Positions 53,207 to 62,154 of a stretch of DNA of 64,000 bases are shown one piece after another (the first letter of the stretch is position 1; every line of letters begins with the position of its first letter). The DNA comes from Streptomyces physcomitrii (GTDB lineage Bacteria; Actinomycetota; Actinomycetes; Streptomycetales; Streptomycetaceae), in the NCBI RefSeq assembly GCF_012273655.1, contig NZ_JAAWWP010000005.1, forward strand, positions 372,001 to 436,000, written 5' to 3'. The position numbers were made by a program, and so were the translations under genes. Under the pieces are notes generated by a model, which saw nothing but the letters and a program-made list of their open reading frames with translations, searched no databases and was not told where the DNA came from.

Positions 53207-55068
53207 CGCTGCCCGGCCCGCTCCCGCAGCCGGAAGGCGGCCAGTTTGCCGGTGGAGGTGGTGGGCATCTCGTCCACGAACTCCAGCCGGGCCGGGCGCT
53301 TGTAGGCCGCCAGTCGGCTGCGCAGGGCGCCCATCACGGTGCGCCGCAGCGCCTGCCGCTCGATCTCGGCGACGGGCTGCACGTAGAGCACCGCGGACTG
53401 CAGCCCGTGCTCGTCCTCGGTGCCGACGACGGCGCAGTCCCGCACCCCGGCGGTGGCCCGTACGACCTCCTCGATCTCGGCGGGCGGCACCTTGTAGCCG
53501 CCGAGGTTCAGCAGGTCGTCGGCGCGGCAGAGGTGGGTGAACGGGCCGCCGTCCGGGGCGCGCCGGACGATGTCCCCGGTGTAGAGGCCGCCGTCCGCGA
53601 AGGCCCGGGCGGTGGCCTCGGGCAGGCCCAGGTAGCCGAGGGCGACGGTGGGCCCCGCGATGTGCAGGCGTCCCGGCTCGCCGTCCGGTACGGGTACGCC
53701 GTCCTCGTCCCGCACGCTCGCGGTGACCCCGGGCACCGGCTGGCCGAAGGTGCCGGGCATGGCCTCGTCCGCCGGGGTGGCGACCACGATGTGCAGCGAC
53801 TCGGTCGCCCCGAGGCCGTTCACCAGACCGGCGCCGAAGGTCTCGCGGACCCGCTCGCCGAGACCCGCGGGCAGGTTCTCGCCCGCCGCCACGCACAGCC
53901 GGACGTCCTCCACCGACTCCGGTGCGGCGCCCGGCAGTTGGTCGAGCAGCGCCGCGTACATCCGGGGCACCAGGAAGAGCACGGTGGGCCGGTGGCGCTT
54001 GACGGCGACGGTGACGGTGGGCGCGTCCACGGTGCCGCGGAGCAGCACGGTGGTGGCGCCCGCGGCGAGCGGGCACAGTACGGAGTTGCCGAAGCCGTAG
54101 CCGAAGGACATCCGCGCGGTGGAGAGCACCACGTCCCCGGCGCGCAGCCCGAGGAAGCCCTCCGCGGACCGGAGCAGGCCGAGGATGCCGCCCGCGGAGT
54201 GGCGCACCCCCTTGGGCCGTCCGGTGCTGCCGGAGGTGTACTGCACCAGCACCTCGTCCGCCTCGGCGGCCCGCGCCGGGGCGCCCGCGCGCGAGGGCCG
54301 GTAGGCGGGGTTGTCCCCGGGCGTCTCGCGCGCGGCGAGCGCGGTACGGACGTCGTCACCGCTCAACTGCGGCAGTGCGGCGAGGAGTTCGGCGACCGCC
54401 TGCTGCCGCCGGGGCGGGGCGTCCAGGTGCAGGAGACCGGCGGCGCAGTCCCCGGCGATATAGGCCAGCTCCTCGTCGGTGAGCATCGGGCTGACCACCA
54501 CCGGCACACAGCCGCGCCACCACAGGCCGAGCACGGCGGCGGCGGTCGCCGCGGAGTCGTCGGCGACGAGCAGGCAGCGGGTCCCGGCGGCGATCCCCAG
54601 CGCGTCCAGGGCACCGGCGTAGCCGCGGGCGGCGTCGAGCAGCCGCGCGTAGCCGACCTCGCCGACGTCCGGGTCCACATAGGCGCTGACCGCGCCCCGG
54701 CCCGCCGCCACATGGGCGGAGACCAGCGTCTCGACCAGGTCGGTGCCGCCCGCCTCCGCGACCGGCCGCGACGGCGTGTCCACGGTCTCGGCCAATTCCA
54801 CTACGGGTTCGGCCTGTTGGCCGGGCTCCACCGAGCGGGCCGCCTTGGTGAGGACCTCCGCCGCCTCCCGCAGGCTGCCCATCGCGGTGGCGTCCTCGGC
54901 GGTCAGGCGGACGCCGAACTCCCCCTCGACACGTGCCGTGATGGCGGTCTTCTCCAGCGAGTCGGCGCCGAGGTCCTCGTAGAAGCGGGCGTCCTCCGGC
55001 ACTTCCGCGGGGTCCAGTTCGAGGATGGACGCGACGATGCCGCGCAGCCTCTCAAGCTTCTCGTGCAT
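53203..55068 (-). CDS. N-terminal ACP fused to a benzoate-CoA-ligase-like adenylating enzyme
   Basis: 621 aa. Residues 1-78 are an acyl carrier domain with phosphopantetheine Ser in LGADSLEKTAI. After a linker to about 105, an ANL-superfamily ligase follows: YTSGSTGRPKGVRHS (phosphate loop), LCVAAGENLPAGLGERV, GLGATESLHIVVATP, YTGDIVRR, and NLGGYKVPPAEIEE; the final Lys is in TSTGKLAAFRL. GATESLHI is typical of the benzoate-CoA ligase subgroup, so an aryl or short acyl acid could be activated and loaded on the fused ACP as starter. First gene of the operon. Confidence 0.9.
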   Translation of the reverse strand: MHEKLERLRGIVASILELDPAEVPEDARFYEDLGADSLEKTAITARVEGEFGVRLTAEDATAMGSLREAAEVLTKAARSVEPGQQAEPVVELAETVDTPSRPVAEAGGTDLVETLVSAHVAAGRGAVSAYVDPDVGEVGYARLLDAARGYAGALDALGIAAGTRCLLVADDSAATAAAVLGLWWRGCVPVVVSPMLTDEELAYIAGDCAAGLLHLDAPPRRQQAVAELLAALPQLSGDDVRTALAARETPGDNPAYRPSRAGAPARAAEADEVLVQYTSGSTGRPKGVRHSAGGILGLLRSAEGFLGLRAGDVVLSTARMSFGYGFGNSVLCPLAAGATTVLLRGTVDAPTVTVAVKRHRPTVLFLVPRMYAALLDQLPGAAPESVEDVRLCVAAGENLPAGLGERVRETFGAGLVNGLGATESLHIVVATPADEAMPGTFGQPVPGVTASVRDEDGVPVPDGEPGRLHIAGPTVALGYLGLPEATARAFADGGLYTGDIVRRAPDGGPFTHLCRADDLLNLGGYKVPPAEIEEVVRATAGVRDCAVVGTEDEHGLQSAVLYVQPVAEIERQALRRTVMGALRSRLAAYKRPARLEFVDEMPTTSTGKLAAFRLRERAGQR

Positions 55069-55413
55069 CCGAAGAGTCCTTCTCCATTCGGTCGCAGGGG
55101 CCCCTCGTCACGGGTCCGCCCGCACTCCGGTCCGACGCGGCGCGCTCGTCCGGGAAACCCCCGTCACGCACCCCGCCCTCCGGACGGGCGACGAGTTCTG
55201 GCCACGGCCCCGGAGAGGGGCAACCCTATGGCCGACCACGGTGCTCCCGACCCGGCACGCACCCCTACTCCGACCCCTGAACACCCCTAACTTCCGAAAC
55301 AAGCACGGGTGTTCGTTTAGCGCGCGACAACAGGCCGTACGAGCAAGGGAGTCGGACACCCTCGGTGAGCAGGGAATACGGACGGTTCGGCGATCTTCGG
55401 GCCCGAGTGGGCC
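55069..55413. promoter_or_regulatory. Upstream region of the KS/CLF operon with a perfect inverted repeat
   Basis: 345 bp without a gene, between the ligase start and the end of the TetR gene. GAACACCC at 55279-55286 and GGGTGTTC at 55307-55314 are perfect 8-bp arms 20 bp apart in an AT-richer patch, a likely operator and promoter region. Their centre lies about 230 bp from the ligase ATG, so a long leader is implied. Confidence 0.5.
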
Positions 55414-56256
55414 TTAGTTGGCCTCAGTCGGCCTCGGGGACGGGCGGTGCGGACCCAACTCCCGCAGCACCTCCCCCAGTTCCCCGGCGGTGAGGGCGGC
55501 GCCCGGCAGCGGGGCGGCGGCCGGGGCGGCGCGCAGTCCGTCGAGGAGGAGGGCCAGCGGGCGGCGCCAGGCGTCCGGGGCGGCGGCACCGGTCAGCGCC
55601 GGCACCGCGCGGCCGAGCGCGGCGAGCGTGAACAGCAGGTCCTCGGCGGTGACTTCGGCCCGGACGCTGCCCTCCGCACGGCCGCGGTCGAGCAGCAGCT
55701 GAACCGTACGGCGGTTGTGCGCGTGCACCGCGTCCAGCGCCGGGATGCCCCGCAGCGGGGTGGTCATCAGGTCGTTGGTGCCGCGGTCGGCGGCGAGCAC
55801 GGTGAAGACGGCCGCCAGATAGCCGCTCAGCCCGGCCCAGGCGTCCGGCGCCGTCCGCGCCCGCTCCCCGGCGGCCATCGTCTCCGCCAGCGGATCACGG
55901 AAGACCGCGCCGACCAGGGCGACCCGGCTGGGGAAGTGCCGGTAGAGCGTCGCGTTGCCCACCCCCGCCCGGCGGGCGATCACATCGAGCGGCGCCTCAA
56001 GACCCTGCTCGGCGAAGACCTCCCGGGCCGCCCCGACGAGGAGGTCCCGGTTGCGGCGGGCGTCGCGGCGACGGGGAGGGCCGGAATCGGACGGGGCGCC
56101 CGCGCGGACACCGGACGAAGGGGCCGCGCCGGACGAAGCGTCCACGCCGGAGGAAGCGTCCAGGCCGGACGAAGGGGCCGCGCCAGATGAAGGGGCCTCG
56201 CCGGATGAGCGGTCCGCATCCGGCGAAGGGCTCGGATCGGGCGGGCCGAGGGTCAT
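55414..56256 (-). CDS. TetR family regulator with repetitive N-terminus
   Basis: 280 aa; ATG 56256 with GGAGGA upstream. HTH at about residues 65-110: RRNRDLLVGAAREVFAEQGLEAPLDVIARRAGVGNATLYRHFPSRVALV (the standard TetR tri-helical unit; key residues GVGNATLYRHF). Before it, 60 residues of SSGAAP/SSGVDA repeats that vary in copy. The C-terminal domain is ligand-binding and unconserved. Divergent from a P450; two identical palindromes between them are its probable operators. Confidence 0.9.
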   Translation of the reverse strand: MTLGPPDPSPSPDADRSSGEAPSSGAAPSSGLDASSGVDASSGAAPSSGVRAGAPSDSGPPRRRDARRNRDLLVGAAREVFAEQGLEAPLDVIARRAGVGNATLYRHFPSRVALVGAVFRDPLAETMAAGERARTAPDAWAGLSGYLAAVFTVLAADRGTNDLMTTPLRGIPALDAVHAHNRRTVQLLLDRGRAEGSVRAEVTAEDLLFTLAALGRAVPALTGAAAPDAWRRPLALLLDGLRAAPAAAPLPGAALTAGELGEVLRELGPHRPSPRPTEAN

Positions 56257-56290
56257 GTGGTCGTCCTCCGTGGCGGCGGGAATCGGAAAG

Positions 56291-56306
56291 CGGGGAGCAC
56301 TCCCCG
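56291..56306. promoter_or_regulatory. Operator 1: perfect palindrome CGGGGAG-CA-CTCCCCG
   Basis: 16-bp dyad with 7-bp arms, identical to the copy at 56334-56349. Typical TetR operator geometry, placed 35 bp before the tetR start. Confidence 0.85.
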
Positions 56307-56333
56307 GTACGGATGCTATCGTCGGACAGGAAA

Positions 56334-56349
56334 CGGGGAGCACTCCCCG
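56334..56349. promoter_or_regulatory. Operator 2: second identical palindrome
   Basis: Identical 16-bp dyad, 43 bp from the first (about four helical turns). The two flank a TATCGT-type -10 candidate, so both divergent promoters can be shut by one TetR protein. Confidence 0.85.
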
Positions 56350-56470
56350 CTTCCATCCCCAGCCGCTCGCCCACTCCACGCGCTGCCCGCGGCCTCCGCG
56401 CTGTCCTCGGCCTCCGCGGTCGCCCCGCCCCCGGCCGAGGACCCCGGACGACAAAGGAAGGTGGCAGGCG

Positions 56471-57694
56471 ATGGCCGCGCCCACTCTGGAGCAACTGGCC
56501 CCCGCAGGGCATGACGTGGCAGCCGATCCGTATCCCGTCTGGGCGGAGCTGCGCGCCCGGGGTCCCGTGCACCGGGTCGCGGTCCCCGAGAGCGGAGAGT
56601 GCTGGCTCGTCCTCACCTACGAGGCGGCGCGTGCGGCGCTGACCGACCCGCGGCTGCGCAACGACCTCCGCCACTCCTCCTGGGGAAGCGACGGCGGTCA
56701 CGCCCTCGGCCGCAATATGCTCCAGAGCGATCCGCCGCAGCACACCCGGCTGCGGCGGCTGGTCGCGGGCCACTTCACCCCGGGCCGGATCAGCGCCCTG
56801 CGCCCGCGGATCGAGGCCCTCTGCGCCGAACTCCTCTCCGCGCTCCCGCGGCAGGGCACCGTGGACCTGGTCAGCCGGTACGCGCTGCCGCTGCCGGTGA
56901 CCGTCATCTGCGAACTGCTCGGCGTCCCGGACGTGGACCGCGCCCTCTTCCACAGCTGGTCCAACTCCCTTGTCCTGCCCGCCTCGCAGGAGTCGGCCGC
57001 CGCTGCCGCGGCCGGGCTGACCGGATATCTCACCGAACTGATCGACCGTCTCTCGGCCTCCCCGGACGGCACGCTGCTCAGCGACCTCGCCGAGGCGGCG
57101 CGCCTCCCCGCCCCGGTCGGCGCCGAGGCCGCCGGGCCCGGATCCGCGCCGGGGCTCGACCGCGAGGAACTCCTCGGCATGGCCTTCCTGATCCTGGTCG
57201 CCGGGCACGAGACGACGGTCAACCTGATCTCCGCCACCGTGCACAGCCTGCTCTGCCACCCGGACCAACTCGCGCTGCTCCGCGCCGATCCCGCCCTCAT
57301 GGAGTCCGCCGTCGAGGAGTCGCTGCGCCTCAACTCCCCGGTCCACGCCAGTGCGTTCCGCTTCGCCGCCGAGCCCCTGGAACTCGCGGGGACACGGATA
57401 CCCGCCGGTGACGCCGTGCTGGTCTCGCTCGCCGCGGCCTCCCGCGACCCGGCCCGCTTCCCCGGCCCCGACCGCTTCGACCTGCGGCGCCGGGCGCAGG
57501 GACACCTCGGCTTCGGTCACGGCCTGCACCACTGCCTCGGCGCCCCGCTCGCCCGTGCCGAGACCGCCCTCGCCCTGCGCGGCCTCCTCGCAGACCGCCC
57601 CGCACTGGACTTCGCCACCGACCCGGCACACCTCCCCTGGCGCTCCGGCACCTTGCTGCGCGGGCTGGCGGAACTGCCGGTGGTCGTGGGGTGA
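56471..57694 (+). CDS. Cytochrome P450
   Basis: 407 aa; ATG 56471. I-helix oxygen-binding AGHETT (about residue 245), ExxR as ESLR (about 287), PERF region in PGPDRFDLRR and heme loop FGHGLHHCLGAPLAR with the Cys ligand. Class I bacterial P450 requiring external ferredoxin; no ferredoxin gene is next to it. Controlled by the divergent TetR. Its closeness to the KS/CLF operon makes tailoring of that product possible. Confidence 0.95.
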   Translation: MAAPTLEQLAPAGHDVAADPYPVWAELRARGPVHRVAVPESGECWLVLTYEAARAALTDPRLRNDLRHSSWGSDGGHALGRNMLQSDPPQHTRLRRLVAGHFTPGRISALRPRIEALCAELLSALPRQGTVDLVSRYALPLPVTVICELLGVPDVDRALFHSWSNSLVLPASQESAAAAAAGLTGYLTELIDRLSASPDGTLLSDLAEAARLPAPVGAEAAGPGSAPGLDREELLGMAFLILVAGHETTVNLISATVHSLLCHPDQLALLRADPALMESAVEESLRLNSPVHASAFRFAAEPLELAGTRIPAGDAVLVSLAAASRDPARFPGPDRFDLRRRAQGHLGFGHGLHHCLGAPLARAETALALRGLLADRPALDFATDPAHLPWRSGTLLRGLAELPVVVG

Positions 57695-57927
57695 TCGGGT
57701 CCGACGCCGAGGTGGTCGACCGCGCCGTCCGGCCGCCGACCGCCCGCCCGGAGTGCGCCCGCGCGCCCCCGGTCCACTCCGGGAGCGGTGTGACCACCCC
57801 ATGATCCTTTCGTTGAGGGAGACAGCGGCCCCCGGGCGGACGTCCGGCCGCGAGGAACCACCGCGAGGAGGAACCGACCGCGAGGAACCGGTCCTCAGCC
57901 CCCTCCCTGAGAAAGGCACCCCGCTCC

Positions 57928-60420
57928 ATGGCCCCTCCTCAACTCCCCCCACGCTTCCAGCGCTCCCCCCGTGTCCCGCGCCCCGCCGCCCCACCACAGG
58001 CGGAGCAGCCCCAGGACGCACGGACCGCGAAAGCCCCGCAGGACTCAGAGACCACGGAGGCTCCCCAGGACCCAGGGCCCGCGGAGCCACCGCACAGCCC
58101 AGGGACCACCGAGCCTCCCCACGGCCTGCGGAACAAGGAGCACCCGCAGCCCCCGGGCCCCACCCCGGCTCCGACCGCCCAGGCAGGCACCCGCAAGCGC
58201 GCCTCGCAGAGTGAGGCGGAGGCCGAACTCCTGGACCGGTACACCGCCTTGGTCCGCCTCGCCTATCTGACGCTGCCCCCGCGGCTGACCCGGCACCGCA
58301 GGGTCCTGCGCGCCCACGCGGCGGCCCAGCGGGCGCTGCCGGGCAAGACCGGTCTGCGCCTGCCCCGGCAGCGCGGCGAACGGACCGCAGCCGGCCCGGA
58401 AGCGAGCGGCGGCGCCGGAACGGCCGACGGGCCAAGCGTCGCAACGGCCGACGGCCCGAACGCTGGGCTGGGCGATGGTCCGATCGCCGGAAAACCCGGT
58501 GGACCGAACACCGAACCGAACGCCGAACCGAGCGCCGGGCAGGACGCCGGGCTGGGCGACGGAGTCCGCGCCCGGGTGCTCCGGTCGGTGCTGCGGCTGG
58601 AGCGGCGGCCGCGCGGGTGGCCGAAGGCGGTGCCGCCGCCGCGGGCGCTCCTGCCGGGGCTCCCCGTGGTCTGGGGGCTGCGGGTGTTCCCCCGGGCGGG
58701 CGGGGCCGAGGAGATCGCCCTCGCCCAGGCGCTGTCCCGGGTCCCCGCGCCGGTACGGGCCGCCTTCGTCCTGCGGCGGGTGGACGGGCTGCCCGAGGAC
58801 CGGGTGGAGCGGCTGCTCGGCGCCGCCGGGGTGGACGCGCCCGCCGCCGCCGTACGGGGTGCCCGGCGGCTCGACGACTCGGTGAGCCCGACCGCCGAAG
58901 CCCTGCTGCGTTCCCGGGAGTTCGACGCCTGCTCGGTGCAGACCCGGCCCACCGACCTGGTGCGGCGCCGCAGGCGCAAGCGGCTGGCGCAGACACTGCT
59001 CGCGTCCGCCGCGGTCGCCGCGGTGCTCCTGCTCGTGGCGGACCCGCGCGAGGACTCCGACTCCACCCCCTCCTCGGGCGCCGCCCTGCCCTACGGTTCC
59101 CTCGCGCCCGGCTCCGGAGCGCTCGACCCGGACCGGCTGGTACGGGTGCCCTCCGGCGCCTGGGCCGACACCTCGCGCGTCGACTTCACCGCCTGGCCGG
59201 CCCGCGGCGCACGCGCCGACGACCGGGAGCTGCTCACCCGCGCCCTCACCGCCTGGACCGCACCACCGCGCGGCCTCCGCGCCCGCTCGGTGGCCGGCAC
59301 CCCGACCGAACCCCCCACCCGCGCACCGCAGTTGCTCTACGCGGGAGACGTACCGGGCACCGGAGCCGCGCAGCCCGCCGCCTCAGGAACCCCGGGGAAG
59401 AAGGCAGTTGAGGAAGAAGGCGAGGAACCGGCGGACACGGCCGTCGTCCTCTTCAGCGACGGCGAACGCCTCGCCCGCTACCGCGAACCCCGCGAGGGCA
59501 CCCCGGACTTGGAGATCTCCCGTACCGACAACGCCGATGTGACGACCGCCGCCGCCGTGGTCCTCACCCGTGCGGACGGCGCCGCCCGCTATCTGACGGC
59601 GCCCTGGATCGCCGAGGCGGGGACCCGGGACCTGCTGCGCCCCGAGACCCCCGGGCGCCCGCTCGGCCTCGGCCCGGACGGCGTCACCGGCTGGGTGCGC
59701 GGGCCCGGCGCGGGCGGCGCCGGGTGCCCCGACTGGCCCGTGCTGCAACTGCGTTCCTCGCCCAGGATCGTGGAGAAGCACGCCTTCCTGCTCACCGACC
59801 TCGGCGGCCTCTCCGCCGCCCACCTCACCTACACCCCGCCGCCCGGCCACGGTCCCGCCCGGCGGCCCCGCGAGGCCACCGGTTCGGCGGCGCTGCTGTC
59901 CTGGGCGCACTCCGCCTGCCGCCTGGCCACCCTGCGGGACAGCGGCGTACGGGCCGTCAACACCTGGGACTTCGCCGAGCAGAAGCTGCCCGAGGACGCC
60001 GGACCCGCCGTGTGGACCTGCACCCGTGCCTCGACCTGGCGCGGCCCCGGCAGCCTCCTCGTCCAGTTCCGCACCGCCGAGGGCCCGGCGTCCCGACCGG
60101 CCCGTCTGGTGGCGAGGACCCGGGACACGGCCGCCTGCAGCAGGTTCGGCCAGCACATCGTCGCGGGCACCCCCTGGCGGGCACCCTCCGGCCAGGAGTT
60201 CTACCTCGCCGCGGGCAGCCGCGAGGTCACCCGGCTCACCGTCACCGGCGGCGCCCAGGCGGAGGTACGGGGCCGGACCCTGGCCGTACGCACCGGACGT
60301 ACCGGCGAGACCTCCGGGGACGGCACCTCCGCACCGACGCGGCGAGGGGCCGAGGAGAGCGCACCGCCGCGCGTGACCGGACGCCTCGCCGACGGGGAGG
60401 TCCTGCGCCAGGTGCGGTGA
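57928..60420 (+). CDS. Membrane protein with sigma-factor-like N-terminal half
   Basis: 830 aa if started at ATG 57928. Residues 1-95 are Pro/Gln low complexity. Around 100-140 (LLDRYTALVRLAYLTLPPRL) and 259-315 (LAQALSRVPAPVRAAFVLRRVDGLPEDRVERLLGAAG) it resembles sigma region 2 and 4 helices. One membrane span follows at about 352-372 (LAQTLLASAAVAAVLLLVA) and then a 450-residue outside domain with two Cys pairs (CPDWP, CRLATL, WTCTRAS, CSRFGQ). A cytoplasmic DNA-binding-like domain tied to an outside sensor suggests a one-component membrane regulator. Function unknown. Confidence 0.65.
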   Translation: MAPPQLPPRFQRSPRVPRPAAPPQAEQPQDARTAKAPQDSETTEAPQDPGPAEPPHSPGTTEPPHGLRNKEHPQPPGPTPAPTAQAGTRKRASQSEAEAELLDRYTALVRLAYLTLPPRLTRHRRVLRAHAAAQRALPGKTGLRLPRQRGERTAAGPEASGGAGTADGPSVATADGPNAGLGDGPIAGKPGGPNTEPNAEPSAGQDAGLGDGVRARVLRSVLRLERRPRGWPKAVPPPRALLPGLPVVWGLRVFPRAGGAEEIALAQALSRVPAPVRAAFVLRRVDGLPEDRVERLLGAAGVDAPAAAVRGARRLDDSVSPTAEALLRSREFDACSVQTRPTDLVRRRRRKRLAQTLLASAAVAAVLLLVADPREDSDSTPSSGAALPYGSLAPGSGALDPDRLVRVPSGAWADTSRVDFTAWPARGARADDRELLTRALTAWTAPPRGLRARSVAGTPTEPPTRAPQLLYAGDVPGTGAAQPAASGTPGKKAVEEEGEEPADTAVVLFSDGERLARYREPREGTPDLEISRTDNADVTTAAAVVLTRADGAARYLTAPWIAEAGTRDLLRPETPGRPLGLGPDGVTGWVRGPGAGGAGCPDWPVLQLRSSPRIVEKHAFLLTDLGGLSAAHLTYTPPPGHGPARRPREATGSAALLSWAHSACRLATLRDSGVRAVNTWDFAEQKLPEDAGPAVWTCTRASTWRGPGSLLVQFRTAEGPASRPARLVARTRDTAACSRFGQHIVAGTPWRAPSGQEFYLAAGSREVTRLTVTGGAQAEVRGRTLAVRTGRTGETSGDGTSAPTRRGAEESAPPRVTGRLADGEVLRQVR

Positions 60421-60524
60421 CCCTGAGCGGTGGCCCTGAAGCGAGAGGCGGGGGAGAGAGTGGAGCAGAGGGCCCGCGGCGGTCTCAACCGCCGCCGCGG
60501 CCGGCGGACTTCACTCCCTCACTC

Positions 60525-61979
60525 TCACTCCTCCTGCTGCTCGATCCGGCGCTGCCACTCCACGCTGCCGAGCGGGAAGTCGTAGCCGGGGCGGTCCGCG
60601 TTCGCGCTGGTGCGGAAGGGCTGGCCGCGGTTGTCGATGCGTACGGTGCCGCGGCGGTCGCCGCTCGACCACTCCAGGGACATCTCCCAGCGCACATCGT
60701 GCGCCTTGCTGCGCGCGTTGATGTAGAAGACCTCGGGGTCGGACTCGCTGACCTTGTACGGGAAGTCGCCCTGGCTGCCCTGCGCCACGACGGCCGGGCT
60801 CGACTTGTCCAGGTCGAGCCCGAACTCCTTGGGCACCACCCGGCCTCCGCAGCCGACCGCCATCGCGTAGTCGTTCCAGTCGAGCGGGGCGCCGCTGCTG
60901 ATCACCCGTACATGCAGCGCTTCGAGGACAACGGTGCCCTTGCCGGTGCCCTGCACGGTGAGCGCGACCCGCTGCTCGTCGGAGGAGACGGCGCCGTAGG
61001 CGGCCGCCCAGCGCGGGGCGTTCGGCTCGTCCGCGGGCGGGCCGACCTGGGACGGGTCCCGGTCGACCAGGAAGTGCTGGCTGCACGGGTCGGCGTAGGT
61101 GTACGGGCGGACCGCGACGCTCAACGGGTCACCGCTCGCGGCCTCTTCGGAGCCGCCGTGGGAGCCGGGCTTGACCGGCACCGAGGTCTCGGAGGCCCGT
61201 CCGGACGGCGAGGTGCTCCCCTTCGGCTCCGTAGCGGAGGGACTCGGCTTGCCGGTGGCCTTGCCGGACTTCTCGCCGTCCGGCCCCGAGGTGACCCCCG
61301 GGTCCGCCTTCCGCCCGGCCTCGTCCGCGTCCCCGTCCGGCAGCGTCAGCGCGAGCGCCGCACTGCCGAGCACGGCCGCCGCCACCAGCGAGGCGACCAG
61401 GGCCACCCGCCGCCTCCGCAACCACCGCGGCGAGGAGCCGGACGGAGCAGGAGGCGAAGGAGCGGGGGAGGGTTCGGGAGAGGAGGAAGCGGCGGACGGG
61501 GAAGGCGAGTTGGGAGCGGAGGCCGCCCCGGGAGCCGCCCCGGGCCCGGCAGCGGATGCGGCCCCGGCCACCGGCGCTTCCGATGCCGCCCCGCTCCCCC
61601 GCCCCTCCTTCCCGCCGTTCTCGTCCTTCCCGCCGTTCTCGTCCTTCTCCTGCCACTTCCCCTCCGGCTCCCCGCCGGTCGACGGGCCCGGCCTGCTGCC
61701 CCGGGAGGCATCGGCGAGGATCCACTGGCGGTGCAGCTCCACGAGTTCCGCGGGGGTGGCCTTACAGAGCCGTGCGAAGCGCTCCACCGGGGCGTAATCC
61801 GTGGGAACGGCCGTGCCGTTGCAGTATCTGTGCAGCGTGGACGTGCTCATGTGCAGCCGCTTCGCGAGGGTTCCGTAACTCAGACCGGAACGGTCCTTCA
61901 CCTCGCGCAGCAGACTCGCGAACCCCTCCGGACGCCCGTGATCCTTCGGCCCTGACACCTGTTCCTCCGCCTCCCGCAT
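60525..61979 (-). CDS. Membrane-anchored HTH (XRE family) protein
   Basis: 484 aa; ATG 61979 (MREAEEQ). XRE-type HTH at residues 17-75: LLREVKDRSGLSYGTLAKRLHMSTSTLHRYCNG. A charged low-complexity linker, one membrane span at about 192-214 (VALVASLVAAAVLGSAALAL), then a Ser/Gly/Thr-rich stalk and an outside domain of about 190 residues with a Cys pair (DPCSQHF and AVGCGGR) ending in EEQQEE-like acidic sequence. Same layout as the preceding gene: inside DNA-binding domain, outside sensor. Convergent with that gene. Confidence 0.85.
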   Translation of the reverse strand: MREAEEQVSGPKDHGRPEGFASLLREVKDRSGLSYGTLAKRLHMSTSTLHRYCNGTAVPTDYAPVERFARLCKATPAELVELHRQWILADASRGSRPGPSTGGEPEGKWQEKDENGGKDENGGKEGRGSGAASEAPVAGAASAAGPGAAPGAASAPNSPSPSAASSSPEPSPAPSPPAPSGSSPRWLRRRRVALVASLVAAAVLGSAALALTLPDGDADEAGRKADPGVTSGPDGEKSGKATGKPSPSATEPKGSTSPSGRASETSVPVKPGSHGGSEEAASGDPLSVAVRPYTYADPCSQHFLVDRDPSQVGPPADEPNAPRWAAAYGAVSSDEQRVALTVQGTGKGTVVLEALHVRVISSGAPLDWNDYAMAVGCGGRVVPKEFGLDLDKSSPAVVAQGSQGDFPYKVSESDPEVFYINARSKAHDVRWEMSLEWSSGDRRGTVRIDNRGQPFRTSANADRPGYDFPLGSVEWQRRIEQQEE

Positions 61980-62154
61980 CCCGGTCCAGCGTTCCAGGGC
62001 GGTCGTGTTCTCGCAGTTCAGAGCCGGTACGAATGTTCCAGCATCCCGTGCGGACGGCCAGTTGTGGCCGCTGGGACACATCGCCGTACAAGCTCAAGCT
62101 CGTCCTGGTCATCCAAGCACCAGGCCCATCTCAGACCGAAGGGGATCCTTCCGC

